From: Bdellovibrionales bacterium
Lineage (GTDB): Bacteria; Bdellovibrionota; Bdellovibrionia; Bdellovibrionales; JAGQZY01
DNA length: 36,197 bases
Direction of reading: 5' to 3'
Assembly (NCBI GenBank): GCA_020435205.1
Contig: JAGQZY010000021.1
Coordinates: 1 to 36,197 of the forward strand
Made by a program: the position numbers and the translations under genes. The notes beneath the pieces are model-generated. The model saw only the letters and a program-made list of their open reading frames with translations, was not told where the DNA came from and made no database searches. This document shows positions 15,907-24,481 of this stretch, one piece after another. Position 1 is the first letter of the stretch. Each line of letters opens with the position of its first letter.

Positions 15907-16524
15907 CTAATTTTGACTCTCTGTGGATTGCGCTTCAGTTTGGTGGGAATCGTACTCTTTTAATTTGTTTTGGCTAAGTATTTCTATACCCTTTTCTGTC
16001 ACCAAATTTTTTACGATAGCAAGCTCTACTTTGCATTGGTGCTTACGACTATTAGTCATTTTTTTCCAAGCCCTATTCATAGCATTTTTTGCTCTCCCTA
16101 AATAGGAGTAGTGATCGGGAATTTTTCCATCGACACTCAAAACTTGCACTCTGTAGAAAATATTTTTTTTCTCCGGCAAATAACTTCTTAAAACTTCGGC
16201 CGCTTTATTAAATTGGGGTTTAAGGCAAGGGTATCGCTCAAGAATTGTCTCAAACTTTACAATGTCACAGTCTCCTGAGTTATCCGGTTTTAATCTTTGA
16301 TGGGCTGACCATTGGTTTTGAAGATTTAATCGAGCGGAATAAAGGACTGAACCGACTCCCTTACCTCTCATTTCACCACACTGGAGACCACCACTTCCCG
16401 ATTTCACAGCCCTCTTAGCCTTTCCTTGCTGCAACTTAAGACGAACCATAACATCAGGATTAGCCCAGGACGACTGGGCATAAATTCCAACAAAGAGGAA
16501 AGACGAAATCCATTTGAAAAGCAT
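15907..16524 (-). CDS. Small secreted protein, unknown
   Basis: 205 residues. A signal peptide (LFKWISSFLFVGIYAQSSWA, cleavage before NPD) is followed by a basic mature protein rich in Lys/Arg with five Cys (LQCGEM, SGDCDIV, RYPCLK, HQCKVE and others nearby), which could form disulfides in the periplasm. The C-terminal tail is Gln/Ser/Thr/Glu-rich. No family is recognised. No clear Shine-Dalgarno precedes the ATG. It converges on the cysteine synthase gene, 5 bp away. Confidence 0.65.
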   Translation of the reverse strand: MLFKWISSFLFVGIYAQSSWANPDVMVRLKLQQGKAKRAVKSGSGGLQCGEMRGKGVGSVLYSARLNLQNQWSAHQRLKPDNSGDCDIVKFETILERYPCLKPQFNKAAEVLRSYLPEKKNIFYRVQVLSVDGKIPDHYSYLGRAKNAMNRAWKKMTNSRKHQCKVELAIVKNLVTEKGIEILSQNKLKEYDSHQTEAQSTESQN

Positions 16525-16569
16525 GGATTTAGTCTAGCATTTATCCATTTTTGCATGGAGATTCTCTAG

Positions 16570-16592
16570 GCCAAAGCCCTTTCAACTTTGGC
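16570..16592. repeat. Hairpin GCCAAAG-N9-CTTTGGC after the TauE/SafE gene
   Basis: A perfect 7-bp stem (16570-16576 and 16586-16592), 16 bp beyond the TauE/SafE stop. No T run follows on the minus strand. It may stabilise the 3' end or help termination. Confidence 0.45.
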
Positions 16593-16607
16593 ACTAAGTC
16601 TGGAATT

Positions 16608-17408
16608 TCAAGAAAGTTTGGAAAACTGATCAATAAGGATGAAGGCTCCCATAATCAAAACAAACCAACCAAAACCCTTTTTTAAGGTTTTGTCAGAGAC
16701 TTTTTTGGACAGAGACATTCCGATAAAAATACCAACAATAGCCAAAGCCGCAACAGTTAGCAGAAGGTGCCAATCAATAAAGGGTTGCTTTTGCACATCA
16801 CCGAGAAAGCCAATAAGAGACTTGGCAGCAATGATCATCAGCGAAGTTCCCACTGCTCTTTTCATTGGAAGTCCTACTAAAACCACTAAGGCCGGGATGA
16901 TCAAAAATCCACCGCCAGCACCGACAAAGCCTGTGACCCCTCCGACTAAAAAGCCCTCGCCACCAATGAGGAGAGCTCTAGCTAAAGGAGACAGCTCTGC
17001 CTTTTTCGCCTCTTTGCGCCCACGAATCATAGAAATGGAGGCTAAGACCATAATGACTGCAAAAACCGCCATGATAAAAAGAGCTTTTTTAACTTCTAAA
17101 CTTCCAAGAGTAAAAACGGGATCTGGAAGAGAGGGCACCACAAAGGCTCGGGTCAGATAAACAGCGACAAAACTTGGAAAGGCAAAAAGCAACCCAGTTT
17201 TAACCTCAACTTCGCCTCTTCGAAAATAATTGGCTGCACCAACCAATGCCGAAAGGCCAACAATAAAAAGTGAATAGGCCGTAGAGAGAACTGGATCAAT
17301 AGCAAAAAGGTAAACCAAAATAGGAACGATAAGAATGGACCCGCCACCACCGATCATTCCTAATGTGAGCCCCATCAAAATTGAAGCTAAGTATCCAAAG
17401 AGTTCCAT
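16608..17408 (-). CDS. TauE/SafE family anion exporter
   Basis: 266 residues with about eight hydrophobic segments in two halves. Each half opens with the family's glycine-rich loop: GMIGGGGSILIVPIL (about 18-32) and GFVGAGGGFLIIPAL (about 160-174). The family moves sulfite, sulfoacetate, taurine or related organosulfur anions across the inner membrane. Its start lies 5 bp after the persulfide dioxygenase stop, so the two form an operon; since that enzyme releases sulfite, export of sulfite is the natural inference. It belongs to the same unit as the TTATAA operator at 18321-18338. Confidence 0.88.
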   Translation of the reverse strand: MELFGYLASILMGLTLGMIGGGGSILIVPILVYLFAIDPVLSTAYSLFIVGLSALVGAANYFRRGEVEVKTGLLFAFPSFVAVYLTRAFVVPSLPDPVFTLGSLEVKKALFIMAVFAVIMVLASISMIRGRKEAKKAELSPLARALLIGGEGFLVGGVTGFVGAGGGFLIIPALVVLVGLPMKRAVGTSLMIIAAKSLIGFLGDVQKQPFIDWHLLLTVAALAIVGIFIGMSLSKKVSDKTLKKGFGWFVLIMGAFILIDQFSKLS

Positions 17409-17413
17409 GGCTG

Positions 17414-18271
17414 TTACCGAATGGGATATTTTAAGTAGGACATACCATTATCTTCTTTAGGGGGAAGCTGCCCATTCTGCGCATTCACTTGAATACTGGC
17501 TAACAAAAGCTTTGGCGCCATTAAAGTTTTATCTCGCTCTTCCCTGAAACTAACAAAATCTTTTTCGGTAGTGACTTCCTTGATCTGGATGTTGTTGTTC
17601 TTTTCCTCGCCAACAGTTGTTTTAAACTCCAGCTTCCGCCCACCAGGTTGATAATCATGACCAACATAAATCTCTATATCATCATTCAACTTATAGATTT
17701 TTTCGTGAATGGAATGGTAAAGATCTTTCGCACTTCCTTTTGGAAAGTCGCACCGACCTGTACCATAATCTGGCATAAAAATAGCATCACCAGTAAATGC
17801 CGCCTTATCGTTAATCAGATAAGTCACACAAGCCGGGGTGTGCCCAGGTGTGTGAATGACTTCAATCTTAATAGAACCGGCATTAAAAACTTCACCATCT
17901 TTCAAAAGTTTATCAAACACTTTTCCTTCAGTATCAAACTCATCATCAAAATTGAATAAACCCTTAAAGGTCTCTTGAACCAATTTGATGTTCTCATGAA
18001 TGGCTGTTTTAGCCTGAGGATACTTTTCTTTGAGCAATTGTGCCGATGTCAAATGATCAGCATGAGCGTGGGTCTCAAGGATATAATGCACATTCAAACC
18101 ATGTTTCTCGACGAAGCCAACAAGCTCCTCGAAGGACTCATGGGATAAAGTGGAGCCCCAGGGTTCATAGTTGAGTACTGGGTCAATAATAACCGCATCT
18201 TTTGTGTCTGGATCGTAGGCCACGAAGGTCAAGGTGAAGGTGGGTTCGTCGAAAAAGTGTTGAACTTTCAT
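17414..18271 (-). CDS. Persulfide dioxygenase-like metallo-beta-lactamase protein (ETHE1/Blh group)
   Basis: Oxidises glutathione persulfide to sulfite with a mononuclear iron. 285 residues, a single metallo-beta-lactamase fold with no rhodanese domain. Metal ligands are visible in the family order: THAHADH (His68, His70, Asp72, His73), HTPGHT, TGDAIF and GHDY. The PDYGTGRCDFP stretch after the GDAIF Asp is characteristic of the ETHE1/Blh branch rather than glyoxalase II. AAGGAG precedes the ATG. It is the first gene of a two-gene operon with TauE/SafE. The TTATAA-N6-TTATAA motif lies 50-67 bp upstream of the start, consistent with sulfide- or persulfide-responsive control. Confidence 0.9.
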   Translation of the reverse strand: MKVQHFFDEPTFTLTFVAYDPDTKDAVIIDPVLNYEPWGSTLSHESFEELVGFVEKHGLNVHYILETHAHADHLTSAQLLKEKYPQAKTAIHENIKLVQETFKGLFNFDDEFDTEGKVFDKLLKDGEVFNAGSIKIEVIHTPGHTPACVTYLINDKAAFTGDAIFMPDYGTGRCDFPKGSAKDLYHSIHEKIYKLNDDIEIYVGHDYQPGGRKLEFKTTVGEEKNNNIQIKEVTTEKDFVSFREERDKTLMAPKLLLASIQVNAQNGQLPPKEDNGMSYLKYPIR

Positions 18272-18320
18272 AATAGACTCCTTTTATGACGTCAGGATAG
18301 CAAGGGTTGACTCAGAGAAC

Positions 18321-18338
18321 TTATAACCTGGGTTATAA
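18321..18338. promoter_or_regulatory. Candidate operator TTATAA-N6-TTATAA upstream of the persulfide dioxygenase operon
   Basis: TTATAA (18321-18326), CCTGGG, TTATAA (18333-18338). Here the dyad is even stronger, TTATAACC-TG-GGTTATAA. Half-sites and spacing are the same as in front of sqr. It lies where a core promoter would be expected. The rest of 18339-18440 shows only short CCAG/CTGG hairpins and no gene. Confidence 0.65.
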
Positions 18339-18440
18339 TCTGTGTTTTTTGTAATACTACGAACTTAAACGAATCCCGCTCCAGTGGCAACTACCAGAGG
18401 CTGGCTTCCAGATATGAAATAGGGTGAATTAAAAGCCTAT

Positions 18441-19406
18441 TTAAAAGTGCCAAGGGAAAGTGGAGAAATCCTGCTTTCGCTTCTCCAAAAATGCTTTGCG
18501 CCCTTCTTGAGCTTCTTCACTAGCATAAGCTAAACGAGTCGCCTCACCAGCAAAGACTTGCTGACCAACCAAACCATCATCAACCAAATTAAAGGCGAAC
18601 TTTAACATGCGAATCGCTGTTGGACTTTTGCTATTAATTTCTTTGCACCAAGCCAAAGCTTCTTTTTCAAGGTCCCCGTGGGAAACTACCTTATTCACCA
18701 TTCCCATTTCAAAGGCTTCATCAGCACTGTAGTCCCGGCCCAAAAAGAAAATTTCTCGGGCCCGCTTTTGCCCCACCATTCGCGCCAAATACGCAGAACC
18801 GTATCCACCATCAAAGCTAGCAACATCAGCATCCGTTTGTTTAAAGATCGCATGTTCCCGACTGGCTAAAGTTAAATCGCAAACCACATGCAAGGAGTGT
18901 CCTCCACCAACGGCCCACCCCGGAACGACACACATAACTACTTTTGGCATGAAACGTATTAATCTCTGCACTTCAAGAATGTGGAGACGCCCCAAACTCT
19001 GTTGGGCCCCGTATTGATAACCTGAAGGTCCACGCACTCGCTGGTCCCCTCCTGAACAAAAGGCCCAACCTCCATCTTTAGGGGAGGGACCATTGCCAGT
19101 TAAAATCACTGTACCTACATCTGGAGATTCCGCTGCATGCAAAAGAGATTTATAAAGTTCGTCGACAGTTTGAGGACGAAAGGCATTGCGAACTTCGGGG
19201 CGGTTGAAGGCAATGCGAACAGTGCCTTGGTGGATGGCCCGATGGTAAGTGATATCCTCAAATTCAAAACCGGCGACGGCTTGCCATTGGCTTTCATCAA
19301 AAATATCACTCGCGGCCACGGGACCTCCCTTTGTATGGGCGCTATAAGAGCATAAAAATGGAGCAGGGTCGACTGCGGAGAAGTCCATGTTTTTGCACCG
19401 TGACAT
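18441..19406 (-). CDS. menB: 1,4-dihydroxy-2-naphthoyl-CoA synthase (MenB), type II-like
   Basis: Crotonase-fold enzyme closing the naphthoate ring in menaquinone synthesis. I place the start at ATG 19406 (322 codons including the stop) because GAGGGG precedes it; ATG 19388 is the alternative, and the longer open frame overlaps the divergent gene. Visible motifs are [26 protein letters not shown] (oxyanion/CoA region), [33 protein letters not shown] and the C-terminal [20 protein letters not shown]. The TDADV Asp and the overall wording resemble the Mycobacterium tuberculosis enzyme (Asp185) rather than the E. coli bicarbonate-dependent type, which has Gly there. No other men gene is nearby. 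Confidence 0.92.
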   Translation of the reverse strand: MSRCKNMDFSAVDPAPFLCSYSAHTKGGPVAASDIFDESQWQAVAGFEFEDITYHRAIHQGTVRIAFNRPEVRNAFRPQTVDELYKSLLHAAESPDVGTVILTGNGPSPKDGGWAFCSGGDQRVRGPSGYQYGAQQSLGRLHILEVQRLIRFMPKVVMCVVPGWAVGGGHSLHVVCDLTLASREHAIFKQTDADVASFDGGYGSAYLARMVGQKRAREIFFLGRDYSADEAFEMGMVNKVVSHGDLEKEALAWCKEINSKSPTAIRMLKFAFNLVDDGLVGQQVFAGEATRLAYASEEAQEGRKAFLEKRKQDFSTFPWHF

Positions 19407-19458
19407 CCCCTCTTCCCTCGGCTCAAGCTTATTGGTAGACCATAAAAAAGAGGTTTTC

Positions 19459-19935
19459 ATGTTGTGCCCTTGCCAAAGTGATAAAGATCTAAGTGACTGC
19501 TGCCAACCCATCATCGATGGAAAACTAGCGCAAACTGCGGAAGAGCTTATGCGGGCTCGCTACACGGCCTACTCTCAAGTCAACATGGATTTCATTGAGA
19601 AAACTCATAACCCAAAAACTATGAAAAAAACAGACATGGAAGCCAATCGCGAATGGGCAGAATCAACCCAGTGGCTGGGTTTAGAAGTGATCCATACAGA
19701 AAAAGGAATGCCTGAAGATGATTGGGGCAAAGTGGAATTCCGCGCTCGCTACCAAGGGTCCCATGGGGAAAACGAACACCACGAAATCAGCGAGTTCCAT
19801 AAAAGAGATGGCCAGTGGTTTTTTACAGAAGGTAAATCACCCAGTCGTCAAATCACCAACGATGGCCCTAAAGTAGGGCGCAACGACCCCTGCCCCTGCG
19901 GGAGTGGTAAAAAATTTAAGAAGTGCTGCGCATAG
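19459..19935 (+). CDS. YchJ-like protein with two SEC-C motifs
   Basis: 158 residues from ATG 19459, supported by AAGAGG upstream. It has an N-terminal zinc motif ([13 protein letters not shown]), a central YchJ/UPF0225-like domain ([24 protein letters not shown], then [10 protein letters not shown], then [13 protein letters not shown]), and a C-terminal SEC-C motif ([17 protein letters not shown]) as found at the end of SecA. The family's function is not established; zinc-mediated binding to the ribosome or to partner proteins is plausible. It is followed after 9 bp by the M20 peptidase gene, probably one operon. It is divergent from menB, with only 52 bp for both promoters. Confidence 0.88.
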   Translation: MLCPCQSDKDLSDCCQPIIDGKLAQTAEELMRARYTAYSQVNMDFIEKTHNPKTMKKTDMEANREWAESTQWLGLEVIHTEKGMPEDDWGKVEFRARYQGSHGENEHHEISEFHKRDGQWFFTEGKSPSRQITNDGPKVGRNDPCPCGSGKKFKKCCA

Positions 19936-19944
19936 GAGAAAATT

Positions 19945-21351
19945 ATGAATACATCCGACACCCTCTCATCAATGGATATGTATTGGGAAGAAAATATTGT
20001 TCCTGCCCTTATGAAATATATTGAAATTCCAGCGAAGTCTCCAGCTTTTGATACCAACTGGGAGGTCAATGGATTTCTTGAACAGGCTTTAAAACTTGTT
20101 GAAACCTGGGTCGACGATAGAAAGATCCCCAACTTACAAAAGGAAGTTTTAAGAGCTGAGGGGAGAACACCACTCCTGCTTTTGACCATGCCGGGCGATC
20201 TGGATTACGAAGTTTTAATGTATGGCCACCTGGATAAACAACCGGAAATGGTTGGTTGGGCCGAGGATTTGGCTCCGTGGAAAGCGGTTCGTAAAGGAGA
20301 AAAACTCTATGGTCGCGGCGGTGCCGATGATGGCTACGCCATCTTTGCCTCTATTTGTGTGATTGAGCATCTTTTAAAAAATAAGGATCCCCGCCCTCAT
20401 ATTAAAATAGCTATCGAACTCAGTGAGGAAAGTGGCTCTGAAGACCTTCCCTTTTATTTTCAAAATTTCTCCAATCAATTTGGCAATCCAAAACTTGTGG
20501 TCTGCTTGGATTCAGGAGCTGGTAATTATGAGCAATTTTGGTCCACGACTTCTTTGCGTGGTCTCGTCAGTGGTGTTCTTGATGTGAAAATTATCAACGA
20601 GGGCGTACATTCTGGTGCGGCGAGTGGGATTGTCCCTTCTTCATTTCGTATTGCTCGACAAATCATTGATCGCATCGAAAATAGCCATACCGGTGAGGTG
20701 AAAGCCTTTGAAGATAATATTCCCCCTCAAAGGGTAGAGCAGGCCAAGATGGCAGCGGAAGCCCTTGGCGAGCAAGTTTATAAAAGCTTCCCATGGGCAG
20801 GAAAACCTGGCCCAGTCACTAATGACCCCGGGGAGCTTCTCCTTAACAACACTTGGCGCCCCGCCCTTGCCGTGACAGGGGCCGAAGGACTTCCAGAAAT
20901 TGCCTCGGCCGGTAATGTTTTGCGCCCCCACACCGCTCTTAAACTTTCCCTTCGCTTACCTCCGACAAAGGATGCAAAATCGGCAGCCGCTGAGCTGAAA
21001 ACACTCCTTGAAACCAACCCGCCCTACAAGGCTGTGGTTTCTTACCAGCTTGAAGATGCAGCGAGTGGCTGGAATGCTCCTGAAGTCTCGCCTAAGCTTG
21101 AAGCTTTGATTCAAGAAGCCTCAAATACCTATTATCAAAAGCCAGCACTCGCTCGTGGTGAAGGTGGTTCTATCCCATTTATGGGAATGCTGGGTGATAC
21201 CTTTCCGGAAGCGCAATTTATTATCACTGGTGTCTTAGGTCCCAATTCGAATGCCCATGGCCCCAATGAATTTATTCATATTGAGTATGCAAAAAAACTA
21301 ACAGCGTGCATTTATCACATCATGCAAGGAATAGAAAAAAAACTCCTTTAG
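19945..21351 (+). CDS. M20 family metallopeptidase
   Basis: 468 residues. GGAG precedes the ATG. The dizinc site residues of M20 enzymes are visible in order: His in MYGHLDKQP, bridging Asp in GRGGADDGYA, catalytic Glu pair in LSEESGSED, Asp in VCLDSGAGN, and His in NAHGPNEF. A dimerisation/lid domain follows at about 210-370 (SGVLDVKIINEGVHSGAASG). There is no signal peptide, so it is a cytoplasmic dipeptidase, aminoacylase or carboxypeptidase; the acyl or peptide substrate cannot be read from the sequence. It could recycle peptides taken up from proteolysis. It shares an operon with the YchJ-like gene. Confidence 0.9.
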   Translation: MNTSDTLSSMDMYWEENIVPALMKYIEIPAKSPAFDTNWEVNGFLEQALKLVETWVDDRKIPNLQKEVLRAEGRTPLLLLTMPGDLDYEVLMYGHLDKQPEMVGWAEDLAPWKAVRKGEKLYGRGGADDGYAIFASICVIEHLLKNKDPRPHIKIAIELSEESGSEDLPFYFQNFSNQFGNPKLVVCLDSGAGNYEQFWSTTSLRGLVSGVLDVKIINEGVHSGAASGIVPSSFRIARQIIDRIENSHTGEVKAFEDNIPPQRVEQAKMAAEALGEQVYKSFPWAGKPGPVTNDPGELLLNNTWRPALAVTGAEGLPEIASAGNVLRPHTALKLSLRLPPTKDAKSAAAELKTLLETNPPYKAVVSYQLEDAASGWNAPEVSPKLEALIQEASNTYYQKPALARGEGGSIPFMGMLGDTFPEAQFIITGVLGPNSNAHGPNEFIHIEYAKKLTACIYHIMQGIEKKLL

Positions 21352-21494
21352 TGAGAGCTTTTTTCTTCGCCTGAATCGCACAAAAATAGTGTGTCTCATT
21401 TTGAAACGACTGTTAGAAAACTAGAAAATGCGAGCTCATTTTTGTACCCCACTCGCTTCAAATCAAAAATAATAGGCTTTAATCGTCTCAATTC

Positions 21495-21510
21495 TGGCCC
21501 CAACTTTGCT
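21495..21510 (+). promoter_or_regulatory. Sigma-54 (RpoN) -24/-12 promoter candidate
   Basis: TGGCCCCAACTTTGCT matches the consensus TGGCAC-N5-TTGCW at 10 of the 12 specified positions, with exact GG-GC spacing. Transcription would start near 21521, just ahead of the GGGGG ribosome site of the hydrolase at 21543. A GCGAG (21430) / CTCGC (21452) dyad upstream might bind an activator. The remaining gap, 21352-21494, holds nothing else obvious. Confidence 0.55.
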
Positions 21511-21542
21511 TATATATAGGTTGTGAATAAATTGGGGGAAAC

Positions 21543-22439
21543 ATGAAAGCCTTAATTTTAAGTATTGTATTTGTTATTGCTCTGCCACTTCCAAGCTACG
21601 CCATTTTTGGTGTTCTTGCCGGCCACCACGGTTGTCCAGCCCAACCGAAAGGCAATCATCTTGTTGTGTCTTTCGAAGGACTTGGAAACCTGGGAGTGAA
21701 CCATGCCAATATTTCTAACGCTTTTCAAAGTAATGCGAGCTACACACCTTTGAATCTATCCAGATTTGGAGGATCAACGGCCTATAACTGCATTGAGCGA
21801 CTCAAGCGTCAGAACCCAAAACTCAAAGTTTCAATCATTGGCCACAGCTGTGGAGGCGTCACCGCTGCTAACCTAGCCAATAAACTTGCCAGCAATGGAA
21901 TGGCTCCTAATAATGTAATGACTATTGATCCTCGCTGCCATCACGCTCTATACACTTGTGCTGATAGTAAACCCGCACCCGCCTTCAATAAAGCTCCCGG
22001 AGTCGGTCAGTGGGTGAATTTTTATCAATGTGGCGGAGGCCTTGCTGGTCAAAAAGTTTCTGGAGCCTGCAATGCTCGTATCAATGCGGCCCACGTCAAT
22101 ATGCCAGGAGACTCTCGGGTGCGAAGTGCAGCTCTTGCTATGCTACAAGGAAAAACGATTCGAAAAGCAGGGACCAGTTGTAAAACTGATACGGCACCCT
22201 CCACCATGGAGCCTCAACCCGTGGCCGCACAACCAGGAAACCTATTACAAAAGATTTTTAAGCCAAGAGGTAATGGCCCCGCACGACGACAGATGGCCGT
22301 TGACCGAGCTAAGAAAAGATACAACCTAAACCAAGATGCCATGCGCAAATGGGATCAGAAAATTTCAATTTGCCGAGGTGGCAGAAAATGTACATATGGT
22401 GAAGCCACCATGGAAAACAGCACAACCTCTCAGCACTAA
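21543..22439 (+). CDS. Secreted alpha/beta-hydrolase-like protein
   Basis: 298 residues. The signal peptide (ALILSIVFVIALPLPSYA) is cleaved near residue 20. A nucleophile elbow is visible as IIGHSCGGVTAANLA (Ser102 in G-H-S-C-G), followed by a plausible acid (VMTIDP, Asp129) and His (NAAHVNMPGD, His184), giving a lipase/esterase-type triad in the right order. The mature part is Cys-rich (about ten), suggesting disulfides in the periplasm or outside the cell. After about 200 the chain is Pro/Gln/Arg-rich and looks disordered. Substrate unknown. A strong GGGGGAAAC ribosome site precedes the ATG, and a sigma-54-type promoter lies 33 bp upstream. It may be an exported hydrolase made under specific conditions. 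Confidence 0.75.
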   Translation: MKALILSIVFVIALPLPSYAIFGVLAGHHGCPAQPKGNHLVVSFEGLGNLGVNHANISNAFQSNASYTPLNLSRFGGSTAYNCIERLKRQNPKLKVSIIGHSCGGVTAANLANKLASNGMAPNNVMTIDPRCHHALYTCADSKPAPAFNKAPGVGQWVNFYQCGGGLAGQKVSGACNARINAAHVNMPGDSRVRSAALAMLQGKTIRKAGTSCKTDTAPSTMEPQPVAAQPGNLLQKIFKPRGNGPARRQMAVDRAKKRYNLNQDAMRKWDQKISICRGGRKCTYGEATMENSTTSQH

Positions 22440-22452
22440 TTCACAAAAAATA

Positions 22453-23277
22453 CTAACTCCGCCATGGACCACGACCTGGCGGATGACCAAAAAAAAGTTT
22501 GCGGTACTTAGGGGCACAGTAGTGATAAGAGGCTTCTTGCTGAGCATCAGGAAAATGGTTATCGATCAAGTCCTCCCTGACAAAAAAAGCATTCACGCCT
22601 TGGTTGTCGCAACTCACCAAGACATACCCCAGCTCCTCAGCGAGTTTGACAAGAGAAGTTAAACTAGCCCCAAAAACATTGGAGCCGTCAAAATAGTGAT
22701 CTTGATTGTAGGGCATGATGTATTCTCGTGGAGGGGGAAAACTCGCATTGTACTCGATAACAACAAGACGAGCTTTATAATCCTTAAGAGCCTGCCAGAT
22801 CCAGTAGTCGTTGCCATCAATATCAATACTTAATAAATCCAATTCTTTTGGAACCTGATGCTCCTGGAAAAGCCCCTTAATATTATCCTTGGTGATAAAA
22901 GAGTGGCTGATGTTAACTGAAGAATTGCCAAAACGCTCTCTGGCTTTGGCGATAGAATCAACATTGCCATCTATCCAAAGACCACTCCAGCCTTGATTTT
23001 CAAGAAGATGCCGCCCATTGCACTCCTGTCCATCTTCAAAACCAAATTCAACAAAAAATCGATTGGTAGTTCCAATCCGATCAAAGATTTCAGCAATAAT
23101 CCCATCCTCACCATTTTGTGAATAAATTTTCTTTTCAAAGTTTCTTAGATTCTTTGGGTTTTTAAAAAGCCTCTCATCTTCTCGCTTTTTATAGGAATGA
23201 ATCCTGTAGCTAGTCCACCACTGCAGGCCTTTGCGTAGTCCGGGAGTCTTAGATAGATAATAGGAAGCTGAGTGCAT
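22453..23277 (-). CDS. FkbM-like SAM-dependent methyltransferase
   Basis: 274 residues. The pattern SQNGEDGIIAEIFD, then FVEFGFEDGQECN (SAM-binding motif I), GLWIDG, and LDLLSIDIDGNDYWIWQAL is that of FkbM/Methyltransf_21 proteins, which methylate sugars, lipids or secondary metabolites. The N-terminal 45 residues are basic and may contact membrane or a partner. The acceptor is unknown. The gene follows the outer-membrane protein gene by one base (stop 23279, start 23277), so the two are translationally coupled, hinting that the acceptor is an envelope glycan. It converges on the hydrolase gene, 13 bp apart. Confidence 0.8.
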   Translation of the reverse strand: MHSASYYLSKTPGLRKGLQWWTSYRIHSYKKREDERLFKNPKNLRNFEKKIYSQNGEDGIIAEIFDRIGTTNRFFVEFGFEDGQECNGRHLLENQGWSGLWIDGNVDSIAKARERFGNSSVNISHSFITKDNIKGLFQEHQVPKELDLLSIDIDGNDYWIWQALKDYKARLVVIEYNASFPPPREYIMPYNQDHYFDGSNVFGASLTSLVKLAEELGYVLVSCDNQGVNAFFVREDLIDNHFPDAQQEASYHYCAPKYRKLFFGHPPGRGPWRS

Positions 23278-23278
23278 T

Positions 23279-24358
23279 TTACATCGCTAGTTGAAAGCCA
23301 AACCAAAGGCCCAACTCACTCATGGATTGATCCGTCGAATTGGTGCCCTGCGAGTAATTGTTATATATCAGTGTTAAGGTTGTGGGTAGACGGCGGATGT
23401 TAAAATGGTAACTGAGGTCAAGACCAAGACGCACTCCTGAACTGCCATTGGTATCGCCACCAATTCCATTATTGATGATTTCTGTGACAAAACCTGTGCG
23501 AACGTCCTTTTTTAACCAAGGCATCATATGAAATTGCAAACCACCTGCGAAAAACGGGTGAGTTACAGAATCTACAGATAACTGGGAACCAAAGGACGTT
23601 AAATAAGGGAGCTGACGCAAACCCATCTCCCCACTTAAACTCCAAAAAGGATCTAGCCTCCACTTGAGCCCACCAGCCCCATGAAAGTAGACGTTGCTCT
23701 CCCCGTCCAAGGTGGCTCCGCTTGGAGTATTGAAGGCCACAAAATCACCACCTAGACGAAACTGAAATGCGATATCTTCGTTAATTGAGCGAGCGTAACT
23801 AGCTCCGACACCCAGGTTTTCCTTTGAAGATAAGTTGGCTTTGCCACCTGTGTTTGTATCCTTTGCACTAATTTTTGAAAAATAGAGTTTCGTGTTAAAT
23901 TGTAACCGATCCAAGTCCTGATCTGTGGAGTACAAGCTTTCACTAATACTACTCGGAGATCTTGAGCTTTTCCGTCCGTCAGCGTGGAAGTGAGCATTTT
24001 GAAAAAGATTGACTTGAACACCTTTCCCCTTTTGCGCCTCAATCACCGATAAAAATTTTTCTACGGAATCCGCAGGGACCCCCTTCTTCCATGGTGAATT
24101 TTCACGAAAGCCATTGGCTTCCGGAGTATCCCCATAAAGGTATCGCAAAAGATCCCGACGGTTTTTCACCATCACGCCTTTGTTTTCAATCTCCTCAATA
24201 AGGTCGAGAGCCCACTGCGGTGCTGGCATATGAACTTGAGCAGAATCATTGACTATACTTGAGGAGTGATTAAACATAGGAAAGTCATTGCCCCCTTGTC
24301 CTTCTTCAGCCCAAGACAGTTGACTCATCAAAATGACTATCACAAATATAGATTTCAT
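23279..24358 (-). CDS. Outer-membrane beta-barrel protein, unknown
   Basis: 359 residues with a signal peptide (SIFVIVILMSQLSWA). A periplasmic-looking helical segment (about 40-110; WALDLIEEIENKGV, LRYLYGDTPEANGF) precedes a C-terminal barrel of alternating strands from about 150, with the final strand GLWFGFQLAM. The combination of a small N-terminal domain and a barrel of about 200 residues is seen in many unclassified outer-membrane proteins of this type of bacterium. No family is recognised. It is the first gene of a two-gene operon with the FkbM methyltransferase. Confidence 0.7.
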   Translation of the reverse strand: MKSIFVIVILMSQLSWAEEGQGGNDFPMFNHSSSIVNDSAQVHMPAPQWALDLIEEIENKGVMVKNRRDLLRYLYGDTPEANGFRENSPWKKGVPADSVEKFLSVIEAQKGKGVQVNLFQNAHFHADGRKSSRSPSSISESLYSTDQDLDRLQFNTKLYFSKISAKDTNTGGKANLSSKENLGVGASYARSINEDIAFQFRLGGDFVAFNTPSGATLDGESNVYFHGAGGLKWRLDPFWSLSGEMGLRQLPYLTSFGSQLSVDSVTHPFFAGGLQFHMMPWLKKDVRTGFVTEIINNGIGGDTNGSSGVRLGLDLSYHFNIRRLPTTLTLIYNNYSQGTNSTDQSMSELGLWFGFQLAM

Positions 24359-24433
24359 CTCTGTCTCATAATCGGACGAACAAAATATAAATATTAACGA
24401 TATCGGGTCCAGTTTTTGTAAAGACTCTCTAAT

Positions 24434-24449
24434 ATTAGTCCGAACTAAT
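24434..24449. repeat. Palindrome ATTAGT-CCGA-ACTAAT
   Basis: A perfect 6-bp dyad in the 123-bp gap between two divergent genes. Its size and 16-bp span suit a MarR- or TetR-type operator. TTTTT follows on the plus strand, so a weak terminator is an alternative, but no gene on that strand ends here. Confidence 0.4.
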
Positions 24450-24481
24450 TTTTGTAGATCAATGTCCTTGAAAGGAAGTGC

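Noticed and set aside
19407-19514. N-terminal extension of menB and an upstream start of the YchJ-like gene
   Set aside because: The two extensions overlap each other head to head. Inner starts have ribosome sites and match family ends.
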